Below, piece by piece: positions 43,928 through 52,202 of a stretch of 64,000 nt of DNA (its first letter is position 1; every line of letters starts with the position of its first letter). The notes under the pieces are model-generated. The model made no database searches. It saw nothing but the letters and a program-made list of their open reading frames with translations, and was not told the DNA's origin. Made by a program: the position numbers and the translations under genes. This DNA is from [Clostridium] fimetarium (GTDB lineage: Bacteria > Bacillota > Clostridia > Lachnospirales > Lachnospiraceae), in NCBI RefSeq assembly GCF_900111235.1, contig NZ_FOJI01000003.1:1-64000 (forward strand), read 5' to 3'.

Positions 43928-45064
43928 TTACTTTTCTGCCAATACTCTTACCAATTTTTCCATGATAGCATCTTCTGAATACAAATCATTTTCATATGAT
44001 ATATTTTTATCAAGAGCTTTTTTAGGCACTATTTCGGCATAAACGTAAGCATCATCATCATCATATGATTTCAGGGCAACTTTCATTAAGTTTGCCGTTA
44101 CACTGACAGAGAAATTACATTGTATGAATAAATTATCATCTACCATTCTTGGATTCTTTAGTTCTTGCGCATTATTCGAAATGCATTTTACTCCATGACT
44201 ATTAATCTCTTCCATAAATTGACCATCTATACCATGCGATTTGTACATATTTGTAAAAAGAATATAAAAGCATGATGGTAATGTATATTCATCAAACAAC
44301 ATTCCATTATATTCTAAATATTTAATATTTAAACTATTCTCAATAATGATGTTGTTTAACTTGTTTTTTACTGAAATCTTTTTCAATTTACTCATCTGTT
44401 CTTTGATATACTTATCATACCAACCATATCTTGTTTTGAACATTCTCATTAACCGTATAGACATTTTATTTGTTATACCTGACAAATAGAAATATGTATC
44501 TCCAAAAATCGTGATTGTTGTAGATGCATACTTTATTTTTCCATCAACACATCTCTGAAAATTCGCATCTATTTTCCAATTAACCTTTCTTAATAATGCA
44601 TATGGAGATTCTATATTTTCTTGGCACCAGTCATCAGTTTCCAAATTTTCCATGTCTGTCAAAAATAACTTATTATCAAATTCTAATTTAGAAAAGATAA
44701 ATTTTAACATATCCTGTGGTTTTAATTCAAGTATTTCTTCAACAGATAAATCTGGTAATCTTCCATCAAAATCACCACTTTCAACAGCTTCAATCAGAAT
44801 TTGTTTTGTATCGTTATCAACTTCTTTGGTAATCAAATTATTTGCTAATAGAAGATTCAAATTATCTTCTAATCCTTTTTTACATTTTTCTACATTTTCA
44901 ATAGTTGATATGGTTTCTAATATGTAATTCAAATAATCCACATTATGAGTCAAAGACATGCCGATATCAACAGCTTTGTTTGATTTATCTATTTCTTTAT
45001 TTAGTCTATTTAACAATAATGTTAAAATCTCCATATCTTTTTTTATTGCATCTACTATATTCAA
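43928..45064 (-). CDS. Unknown protein with DDWCQEN motif (378 aa)
   Basis: A 378-aa cytoplasmic protein. The N-terminus is helical. The central block, MLKFIFSKLEFDNKLF then LETDDWCQEN (residues 144-150), matches the 291-aa protein encoded just upstream. The match continues as K-rich, then GxIxY, then Y.Y..GITNK...RLMRMFK. No catalytic motif is known to me. The start overlaps the previous gene by 4 nt (ATGA-type), showing co-translation. The C-terminal 150 residues are not shared. Probably a specificity or structural subunit of the restriction module; this is inference from context. Confidence 0.6.
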   Translation of the reverse strand: MNIVDAIKKDMEILTLLLNRLNKEIDKSNKAVDIGMSLTHNVDYLNYILETISTIENVEKCKKGLEDNLNLLLANNLITKEVDNDTKQILIEAVESGDFDGRLPDLSVEEILELKPQDMLKFIFSKLEFDNKLFLTDMENLETDDWCQENIESPYALLRKVNWKIDANFQRCVDGKIKYASTTITIFGDTYFYLSGITNKMSIRLMRMFKTRYGWYDKYIKEQMSKLKKISVKNKLNNIIIENSLNIKYLEYNGMLFDEYTLPSCFYILFTNMYKSHGIDGQFMEEINSHGVKCISNNAQELKNPRMVDDNLFIQCNFSVSVTANLMKVALKSYDDDDAYVYAEIVPKKALDKNISYENDLYSEDAIMEKLVRVLAEK

Positions 45065-45936
45065 TTTGCGCCTCCTTTATTAATCCAACAAAGGAGTTTT
45101 TCTGCATCATCAAAAATATCATCATTAACATTTTCGACATCGAAATCAAAAACAAATGTATCATTCGTATCATCTTCATCACTCATAGTTATTTTTGTCT
45201 GATCACCCATTAATAGCTGCAAATATTCATCTAAAGAAATCATATCCATTTTATATTTGTAAAAGTTAATCAACCGCTCTTTTATTTTGTTTGTTCCAAG
45301 ACAATACACATAATACTCTCTTACCCCTAGAACGTATGGGTGACTGAAATACATTCGAATGCCGTTAATAATGTGTATATTTTCTTCATTTTCTGTTTTT
45401 TTTATTGGCAAAATAGCTGCTCGTTTCAAGCAAAAATTCTCCTGGCACCAGTCATCATTAGTCAAGTTATTGAGGTCGGTTTCAGTGATTTTATTTTCAT
45501 AGAATAGTTTTGTTATAATGGCATATACAGCTTTTGTCGGACTTATTTCTAATAAGTGGCTGTAATCAAGTGATTTTACTAATTCATCAATCTTATTTTC
45601 TTTTTGAATTCTTTGGATTTTCTTATCCAATAATTCTATTTTTAGAAATGTCTGGCTATTAATATTGCTAAGAAGTAAAATATCATTAAAACTCTTTAAG
45701 ATATTTGCTATATATTCTCTTGACTCAACAATTCTACCTTCATCAACTTTTCTTCTTAATTTTTTGAATTCTTGCTGTGAATTCATAATTTTTTCCAGAC
45801 GAAAATATATTTTCTCAGTTTCAGTTGCAATTTTTATATCATCTTTCTTTTTATATTCTGATAACAAAGCTACTGCATATTCATCGAGAAATTGAAGTGT
45901 TTTATTTATTTCTCTCACTATTTTATCGTCACTCAT
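45061..45936 (-). CDS. Unknown protein with DDWCQEN motif (291 aa)
   Basis: A 291-aa protein with an N-terminal helical/coiled region (LQFLDEYAVALLSEYKKKDD) and the shared block AVYAIITKLFYENKI then LNNLTNDDWCQEN (161-167), YYVYCLGTNKIKERLINFYK. The acidic tail (DDTNDTFVFDFDVENVNDDI) is unlike the paralog. It overlaps the 378-aa gene by 4 nt; together they probably form a hetero-oligomer. I do not recognise the family. Confidence 0.6.
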   Translation of the reverse strand: MSDDKIVREINKTLQFLDEYAVALLSEYKKKDDIKIATETEKIYFRLEKIMNSQQEFKKLRRKVDEGRIVESREYIANILKSFNDILLLSNINSQTFLKIELLDKKIQRIQKENKIDELVKSLDYSHLLEISPTKAVYAIITKLFYENKITETDLNNLTNDDWCQENFCLKRAAILPIKKTENEENIHIINGIRMYFSHPYVLGVREYYVYCLGTNKIKERLINFYKYKMDMISLDEYLQLLMGDQTKITMSDEDDTNDTFVFDFDVENVNDDIFDDAEKLLCWINKGGAN

Positions 45937-45965
45937 TGCTCCTCCTCCCCATGCAATTTACTACG

Positions 45966-46553
45966 TCAACCTTTTAGTATTGCATCAATATCAACCTCTT
46001 TGCTATCATCAAATGAGTATTCATCTTGATATCGCTTTGTAAAATTATATATTTCATCAATATAATCATCATCAGTAATACACTTTTCTACAAATGCTTC
46101 ATGCAAAATCTCTAGTCCACCAAAAAAATATTTTTCGAAAATCATCATATTTTCTTTTATTCTTTTAGCCGCCGGTTCATCGATATTCCCATTCTCATCA
46201 TATTCTGAAATTCGAAATGCATTTTCTAACTTTTCTTCATCAGACAAATTTCTTTCATTTTCCAGAATCATTACAAGCTGATATATATATTTTAGAGTTT
46301 CTGCCTTCTTTATACATATTTCTGACAACATACCTGCATCATCTTTATTTTCCTGGAGCACAAGATTGCCTACCCGACCATATCTTATACCTAATACAGT
46401 TGCTGCCATATAACAATCCATATATGTATTAAAAATTTTGTAATGTACCTTTCTATATTCCTCTTCCGATTCATCTTTTCTTTTTTGTCGTCTACATAGT
46501 TCTTTCCAATATGTGGCATATATACCATTAATCTTATAATCTGTATCAAACAT
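45966..46553 (-). CDS. Unknown 195-aa protein linked to the SMC-like ATPase
   Basis: A 195-aa, mainly helical, acidic cytoplasmic protein (TYWKELCRRQKRKDESEEEY, MVILENERNLSDEEKLENAF, EKYFFGGLEILHEAFVEKCI). No domain is recognised; it is not DndE, which is shorter and basic. Its start overlaps the ATPase gene by 8 nt, so it is likely a partner of that ATPase. A GGAGGTGAAG site lies upstream. Confidence 0.55.
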   Translation of the reverse strand: MFDTDYKINGIYATYWKELCRRQKRKDESEEEYRKVHYKIFNTYMDCYMAATVLGIRYGRVGNLVLQENKDDAGMLSEICIKKAETLKYIYQLVMILENERNLSDEEKLENAFRISEYDENGNIDEPAAKRIKENMMIFEKYFFGGLEILHEAFVEKCITDDDYIDEIYNFTKRYQDEYSFDDSKEVDIDAILKG

Positions 46554-48567
46554 TAAGCAACTTCACCTCCTTAAAGTGTGTGGATGTTTCAATTTCATTT
46601 CCCTTTGAATCAATATCTTTTTCTATTAAATATGTTTTTCCTATTTTATTTGACAATCTATCTGATGCTTGGTCCCAATCCTTTTTCATAACGGCGATAA
46701 TAACTTGTTCAGCAATATCCGGTAAAATACTGCAAATATTTGCTATATGTATTTCATCAATATTTGAAAATGGTGCATCCATAACCATCGGGAAGGATTG
46801 TGTCCCTAATTCAATGTCATCTTCCCCTGTTAATGCCTCTTTGGCCATTTCTACCAACCCTGAAACAAATGCGAAATTTTTAACTGCTTTTAATCCGTCA
46901 GATTCTTCAGTCGTCACATCAGAATATTTCACTCGATATTTTGAATCAATCAAAATATTTCTATTCCCATGATACATTTTAACAAAATTAGAATTTACTT
47001 TCATTTCAAGCTGAGAGCGTATAGAAACTTCTTTTGAAGCATATGCCTCATTAACCCAATCAAATAACATCTGTGTATATGTTATATATCCCCGCAATTT
47101 AACATTACTCTTATCTTTTTTTAGGAGTTCATTAATAATATTATTACAATTATCTATTTCTTTTTTTAATGCCCCTTGTTGTTCATATAAATTCTTAATC
47201 TCCCTACTCTTCTTTTCCAACATTGAAACAGCATTAGTATATGCATAATTTAGTGCTTTTGCATCAATACTACCATTTCCCAATGATTTATCAATATTCT
47301 GTTTTTCATCTATCCTTCTAGCCAACTCTTTTTTATTTCTTCGATAATCCCTATATTTTGATTCAATAATGGTAAAATAGTTATCTCCCATCTCTGAATA
47401 TTGATTAGTATACTCCTGATATCTTCTTGCTGCTGAGCCAATATTTTCTGGTGGCATTTTTTGTCTTTCAAAAATCAATTGCTGATATGCTAACGTTCCC
47501 TTTGAAACATCTGTTCCGCATATACATTTTTTCCTTATATTTATAATGTAATCGATAGAAGGTTGTGACATATCCGGAACACAATCTACTTCATCTGCCA
47601 CTTTTTCCATAAATTCATTAACCCTATTTGTCAGAGGCTTTAAGAAAAATGAAAATGCATTTACACTAAATCCACTTGCCATTCCTGTTTTACCACTGGC
47701 AACAGTATTTTTAGTATCTTCAATAATAGACTCTAATTGTTCTCTTCTTTTCTGATCCTCTATTACGTTATTATTTTTCTTCAAATTTGCAGAACATTCC
47801 GCCTTTTCATTTTGATAAAAATCTACAGCATCTTGTACTTTAAATATTTCTTCTCCTAATCTATCTAATTGATTTTGTTTTTCTTCCATCATTTTCTGAG
47901 CATTTTCAATATTACTATTACCGGATTGCTTTAATGCATTATTATATGTAGACAAAATTTTCTTTAAATGATTCATCGTATTTTCAAGAACATTAAGTCC
48001 CATTAGCCCTCTAACTGATTCTTTTAAATCTTTGTTTTCTGTAATTGCACCTATGCGCTCTCCTGTCAAGAAAAAATATCCAGATAAATCCTCTGGTAAT
48101 AATCTAGTAATAGATGCATTTACACTTCCAGCATCAACATCAGAATAGGTTTGCCCATCATCATTTAACCATTGAACACTTCCAGAAATTGGTCTAGCTA
48201 GAGATATTTTTCTTTTACCATTAATAGCATCTAATCCTGCGCATAAATAAGTAGCTTTTCTATTAATAATATACCTTGTCGCTTTATCATCTATTGAATA
48301 CTTATGCCACAATGATATTGTTACGGATACATCTTGTGTCTCGCCTTCGTTCATATGCTCAGCCACTTGACTATTTAACAAGATCTCATCTTCAAATCCA
48401 TATTTTCTATATAAGCACCACTCAAATGCACGAATAAGCGTGGTTTTTCCAGATGTATTTTTTCCAACTAAAACGGTAACATTACGTTCCGGATCTTGCG
48501 AAAATTCAATTTTTTGAGTTCCAATATATTGTCTAAAATTATTTAGTTCAATATTTTCTATTCTCAA
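46546..48567 (-). CDS. DndD-like SMC/RecN-type ATPase
   Basis: A 673-aa P-loop protein of the SMC/Rad50/DndD type. Walker A is VGKNTSGKTTLIRAFEW (residues 34-50), and two long coiled-coil arms (about 210-290 and 390-510) flank a short KKCICGTD hinge. Walker B near the C-terminus is FPMVMDAPFSNIDEIH. DndD in phosphorothioation clusters has this layout (about 660 aa) and couples ATP hydrolysis to DNA handling. Here it is downstream of an Ssp-type modification set, so it more likely belongs to the restriction half. It overlaps genes on both sides by 4-8 nt. Confidence 0.78.
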   Translation of the reverse strand: MRIENIELNNFRQYIGTQKIEFSQDPERNVTVLVGKNTSGKTTLIRAFEWCLYRKYGFEDEILLNSQVAEHMNEGETQDVSVTISLWHKYSIDDKATRYIINRKATYLCAGLDAINGKRKISLARPISGSVQWLNDDGQTYSDVDAGSVNASITRLLPEDLSGYFFLTGERIGAITENKDLKESVRGLMGLNVLENTMNHLKKILSTYNNALKQSGNSNIENAQKMMEEKQNQLDRLGEEIFKVQDAVDFYQNEKAECSANLKKNNNVIEDQKRREQLESIIEDTKNTVASGKTGMASGFSVNAFSFFLKPLTNRVNEFMEKVADEVDCVPDMSQPSIDYIINIRKKCICGTDVSKGTLAYQQLIFERQKMPPENIGSAARRYQEYTNQYSEMGDNYFTIIESKYRDYRRNKKELARRIDEKQNIDKSLGNGSIDAKALNYAYTNAVSMLEKKSREIKNLYEQQGALKKEIDNCNNIINELLKKDKSNVKLRGYITYTQMLFDWVNEAYASKEVSIRSQLEMKVNSNFVKMYHGNRNILIDSKYRVKYSDVTTEESDGLKAVKNFAFVSGLVEMAKEALTGEDDIELGTQSFPMVMDAPFSNIDEIHIANICSILPDIAEQVIIAVMKKDWDQASDRLSNKIGKTYLIEKDIDSKGNEIETSTHFKEVKLLNV

Positions 48568-48728
48568 TTTGCATCCACCACCTTTTCTATTAGTTTACGA
48601 ATATCCTTAACCATTTGATCTGAATCTTTTTTTGTTACAATATTACTTTTTTCTTCCTGCAATATTTGTTTTTTTAAAAATTTTATTTTTTTTTCATCAT
48701 ATTCATTATCTTCATACTCATAACTCAT
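48564..48728 (-). CDS. Small charged protein between helicase and SMC ATPase
   Basis: A 54-aa highly charged protein (MSYEYEDNEYDEKKIKFLKK), overlapping the helicase gene by 11 nt and the ATPase gene by 4 nt. The ATG at 48728 follows GAGGAGGAACCTGACT, which lies inside the helicase's last codons. Probably a small adapter of the complex. No family is recognised. Confidence 0.55.
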   Translation of the reverse strand: MSYEYEDNEYDEKKIKFLKKQILQEEKSNIVTKKDSDQMVKDIRKLIEKVVDAN

Positions 48729-50874
48729 AGTCAGGTTCCTCCTCAATATTTAATAAATTTAGCCCATATACATTTTTAATTTCTTTTAACAAGCGGTCAG
48801 TATCCTCCGGATTTTTCGATATCCTTCCAAACTCTCCCATTCGCTCCATTTCTTTTTTTACTAATGATATTTCCGACTTATTATTTTCAAAAGCGTCCAC
48901 TTCATCCAAATTCCGTGGTAGAGTAATAAAATCATATATTTTAGCATATTCTTTTCCTGGATACTTTCGTAATACTCTTCCTCGTCGTTGAATATATTCT
49001 TTTGGATTTGTACTACTTGCCAAAATAAATGCAGTTTTTATACTAGGTATATTTACACCTTCATCCAAACATTTTATTGCCACTAATGCTTGATATGGAT
49101 CTGCTTTTGCAAATTGATCTTTGATATGTTCACGTTCCATAGAATTTTCATTAGAAGTAAAATGTCGAACCTTCATACCTAGCTCTGCACCTAGCATCTT
49201 TGAAATCAGTACTATTTGCCTTTCATCACTTTGTTCTGAAGCGTCCCATTCTTTACCTGCGCTATAGGGTTTCGTTGCACCACAATATATCAGCATTTGA
49301 TTATCATTTTTATAACTTTTCATAACTTCTTTTAAAGCTTTTATTTTATAAATTGCACCTGCAACAATACGTGCTCTTTTAATTAATAATGATTTTGCTG
49401 CTTCGCTTATAGAATCTACATTATTAGACATACCACAACACTTTGATATTTTATAAGATAGGTTCATATACTCTTGTAGTTCGTCTTCCGATAAATGTAC
49501 AACTATTGGATAATAATAGTATGGTGTTAACTTGTCTTCTTTGATTGCTCTTTCTAATCCATATTCAATACATTTCTTACCAAAGTAATTATAAAGCAAT
49601 TTTGTTCCTTCATCATCACCATGTCTTTCCAACGTAGCAGATAATGCTAATCTATATTCAATATTAGGATTTAATGACTTCCCAAGTTTATATGCCCCGA
49701 AATTATGTGCCTCATCTACAATTATTAATGTATCTTTCCCTAACTTTTGTACCTGGTTTTTTACAAAATCAGAGCTAAAAGTTGCATTTGTAGTCACAAA
49801 ACAAATAACATCTTCCAGTTGTAAATCAAAATCAATGACCGCATCTTTAAGTCTTTCCTTCCAATTTTTTTGCATGGAAGTAGAATACCCAATAATGGGA
49901 TCAAATCCAAATCTAACTATATCCTCAACCCATTGTTCTACAAGATGTTGATATGGGCAAACAATGATTACAGCAAGACGCTTCCTTTTTCTAAAAAGCC
50001 AAGATGCTGCGCCTAAACCTGTAAACGTTTTTCCAGTGCCTGTGGCCATATCAAATATACCTCTATATTCTTGTTCCTCCCACTGGTTAATAGCATCAAT
50101 CTGGTAGTCATATAAATCAATATCTTTATTGATTCCAAATTTCACTTTACATTTGTTTTCAATATTTTGATTTTCCAAATCAGCATCAAGTTCTGTTCTG
50201 ATATTTTCAGTAGAATATTTAAGCAATTCCTTTTTTACTGCTTCTGGGAATTCCATTACTTCTAATTTCTTTTCTTCATTATTCCAGATATTAAAAAAAG
50301 CTTTTTCTTTATCATTCACACGATTATTTTCATACAGATTCCATGAACAGTAAACATCAAAGGACTCATAATTATTGAAAAATGCATTTGCTGTTTCATT
50401 CATTGATCCTGCAAAGGCAATTTTATCTCCATTAATATCGGTAATAATACCCATTTTTTCATGATACATTGATAGTTGTGAATTACTTTTTGTAAATGCA
50501 ACTTTTATCTCTAGCCTTCCAATCCTTATCAAATACGACATCCAGCTCAAACGCTCCTTAGCTAATTCCGAATCGGGCTCGTGAAATTCTCTCAACATAG
50601 CATCAGAAACTATTTTTCTCTGATTATATCCTGCCTCAATTGCTTCTATATCTTCTCGACTCAAAATAGGGGATACTATCAGCTCTATCTTACCATCATT
50701 TTGCATCAGCCCAGATATCCCTTTTGAAATTTCGATTAATGCTTCTGACGTAAAGAATCCTACTGCTCTCTGATACAATTTTGCCGATTTGAGAGTTGGT
50801 ATATAAAATTCTTTAACTACATTATTTTTATATGAGCGATATTCTCTCAATAAGTTTATATCACGCAAGGACAT
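48718..50874 (-). CDS. PLD-like nuclease / SF2 helicase fusion
   Basis: A 718-aa protein. The N-terminal phospholipase-D-like domain has MYHEKMGIITDINGDKIAFA then GSMNET (H138, K140 and following G/N), the HxK half-motif of PLD nucleases. Then an SF2 helicase follows: Q-like LYDYQIDAINQW, Walker A DMATGTGKTFTGLG (about 277-290), DEAH box IIVDEAHNFG, motif III LSATLERHG, and motif VI YIQRRGRVLRK. Such PLD-helicases are linked to Dnd/Ssp restriction and are named DNA phosphorothioation system restriction enzyme in some family models. It follows the DUF3343 gene by 10 bp. It probably scans or unwinds phage DNA. Confidence 0.82.
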   Translation of the reverse strand: MSLRDINLLREYRSYKNNVVKEFYIPTLKSAKLYQRAVGFFTSEALIEISKGISGLMQNDGKIELIVSPILSREDIEAIEAGYNQRKIVSDAMLREFHEPDSELAKERLSWMSYLIRIGRLEIKVAFTKSNSQLSMYHEKMGIITDINGDKIAFAGSMNETANAFFNNYESFDVYCSWNLYENNRVNDKEKAFFNIWNNEEKKLEVMEFPEAVKKELLKYSTENIRTELDADLENQNIENKCKVKFGINKDIDLYDYQIDAINQWEEQEYRGIFDMATGTGKTFTGLGAASWLFRKRKRLAVIIVCPYQHLVEQWVEDIVRFGFDPIIGYSTSMQKNWKERLKDAVIDFDLQLEDVICFVTTNATFSSDFVKNQVQKLGKDTLIIVDEAHNFGAYKLGKSLNPNIEYRLALSATLERHGDDEGTKLLYNYFGKKCIEYGLERAIKEDKLTPYYYYPIVVHLSEDELQEYMNLSYKISKCCGMSNNVDSISEAAKSLLIKRARIVAGAIYKIKALKEVMKSYKNDNQMLIYCGATKPYSAGKEWDASEQSDERQIVLISKMLGAELGMKVRHFTSNENSMEREHIKDQFAKADPYQALVAIKCLDEGVNIPSIKTAFILASSTNPKEYIQRRGRVLRKYPGKEYAKIYDFITLPRNLDEVDAFENNKSEISLVKKEMERMGEFGRISKNPEDTDRLLKEIKNVYGLNLLNIEEEPDYEL

Positions 50875-50884
50875 CAAACCACCT

Positions 50885-51073
50885 CTATTCTACAATCTTA
50901 AATTCAAAGTTTTTCAATAATTCAACAACTTTTTCACTATTTGTTTTTAAACAAACTCCACAATATGCTTTATCTGTTACAGGCGTCGGGACAACTTTAT
51001 ATGATATACCTGCATCTATAAGTATTTCTTCTCCCGAAAATACATCACTTGTACTAAAAAAAACAATATGCAT
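50885..51073 (-). CDS. DUF3343 Se/S-carrier-like protein
   Basis: A 62-aa protein with HIVFFSTSDVFSGEEILIDA, YKVVPTP and a single exposed Cys pair around AYCGVCLK, matching the DUF3343 (Se_S_carrier) family, which is a proposed carrier of sulfur or selenium. It lies 4 bp after the cysteine desulfurase gene, with a good AGGTGAGGT site. It probably accepts persulfide from the desulfurase and hands it to the PAPS-reductase-like enzyme. I am not aware of it as a standard Ssp component. Confidence 0.7.
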   Translation of the reverse strand: MHIVFFSTSDVFSGEEILIDAGISYKVVPTPVTDKAYCGVCLKTNSEKVVELLKNFEFKIVE

Positions 51074-51077
51074 TACC

Positions 51078-52202
51078 TCACCTACATTCTTTCAATAGTC
51101 TAATTAACTCATCAATTTCTTCCTTCTCATTTAAATAGCTTAAACTTATACGTATCGCCCCTGTTTTCACAGTATCCAATGCTTCATGAGCTAAAATCGC
51201 ACAATGAATTCCTCCCCTAACACATATTTCATTTTTATCTAAATATGCAACAACCTCACTAGAACTCATATTTTTTACATTAATACAGCATGTAGAAACT
51301 CTAGTATGTTCAATGTCGTATAATTGAATATTTTCTAACTCTTTTAATTTCATGATCAAATACTCTGTTAATTCTTTTTCTTTTTTTATAATACAATTTT
51401 TATTATTCAGAATAAACGTTATTCCCGCATGAAGACTCCAAATTGCTGGCATATTTAAAGTTCCAGCTTCATATTTTTCTGGAAAAACATTTGGATTTGT
51501 ATATTCTTCACCATGTATTCCTGTTCCACCTTGAATAAGAGGTTCAAGATTTCTGCTGCTATTGAAACATAGTCCTCCGACCCCTGGGATTGCAAAAAGG
51601 TCTTTATGTCCCGTAAATGCTAAAAAATCTATATTCTGCCTTTCCATGTTTAGAAAAATCTTCCCTGCTCCTTGCGACGAATCCACAAACACAGTAGCAC
51701 CATTTTTCTTAAATTCTTCTGCAACATCCTCACGGAATATAATTCTTCCAGAAAGATTACTCGCTAAAGTTGTCGCAAATAACTTTGTACTTTTTTTAAA
51801 ATACTTTTTACAGATTTCAGATGCTGAAAGTTCTAAATCATTCCTTGAAATAACCGAGTATTCTATTATTCCATTTTCCTTCAACTTCTGTAATGGTCTC
51901 AAAACGGCATTATGTTCATAACAAGAAATGACAACATGATCGCCTTGTGTTAAAAACCCATAAAAAAACAAATTAATTGCTTCCGTGGAATTCTTTGTAA
52001 AAACCACATTTTCAGGTTTACTCATACCAAAATATTTTCCAACTATTTTTCTTGATTTAAACAACATTCGAGATGCCTCAATACCAAGTTGATAACTTCC
52101 TCTTCCTGGGCTGACACCAATTTCTCTAATATAATATTCAAAGGCTTCATATACCTCTTCAGGCTTGTACTTAGTTGTGGAAGCATTATCAAAATAGATC
52201 AT
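51078..52202 (-). CDS. Cysteine desulfurase, SspA/DndA role
   Basis: A 374-aa PLP-dependent class V aminotransferase-fold enzyme. The PLP lysine is in FTGHKDLFAIPGVGG, Asp/His in the cofactor pocket are in VFVDSSQGAG and CYEHNAV, and the active-site Cys loop is CVRGGIHCAILAHEALDT. It converts cysteine to alanine and delivers sulfur. The Cys-loop type resembles the clostridial desulfurases that are found next to DUF3343, rather than IscS. Its start overlaps the PAPS-reductase gene by 4 nt, so it is the sulfur source of this modification operon. Confidence 0.85.
   Translation of the reverse strand: MIYFDNASTTKYKPEEVYEAFEYYIREIGVSPGRGSYQLGIEASRMLFKSRKIVGKYFGMSKPENVVFTKNSTEAINLFFYGFLTQGDHVVISCYEHNAVLRPLQKLKENGIIEYSVISRNDLELSASEICKKYFKKSTKLFATTLASNLSGRIIFREDVAEEFKKNGATVFVDSSQGAGKIFLNMERQNIDFLAFTGHKDLFAIPGVGGLCFNSSRNLEPLIQGGTGIHGEEYTNPNVFPEKYEAGTLNMPAIWSLHAGITFILNNKNCIIKKEKELTEYLIMKLKELENIQLYDIEHTRVSTCCINVKNMSSSEVVAYLDKNEICVRGGIHCAILAHEALDTVKTGAIRISLSYLNEKEEIDELIRLLKECR

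Noticed and set aside
45966-46553. DndE
   Set aside because: It is next to the DndD-like gene, but at 195 aa it is longer than DndE and acidic, without the basic DNA-binding face expected.
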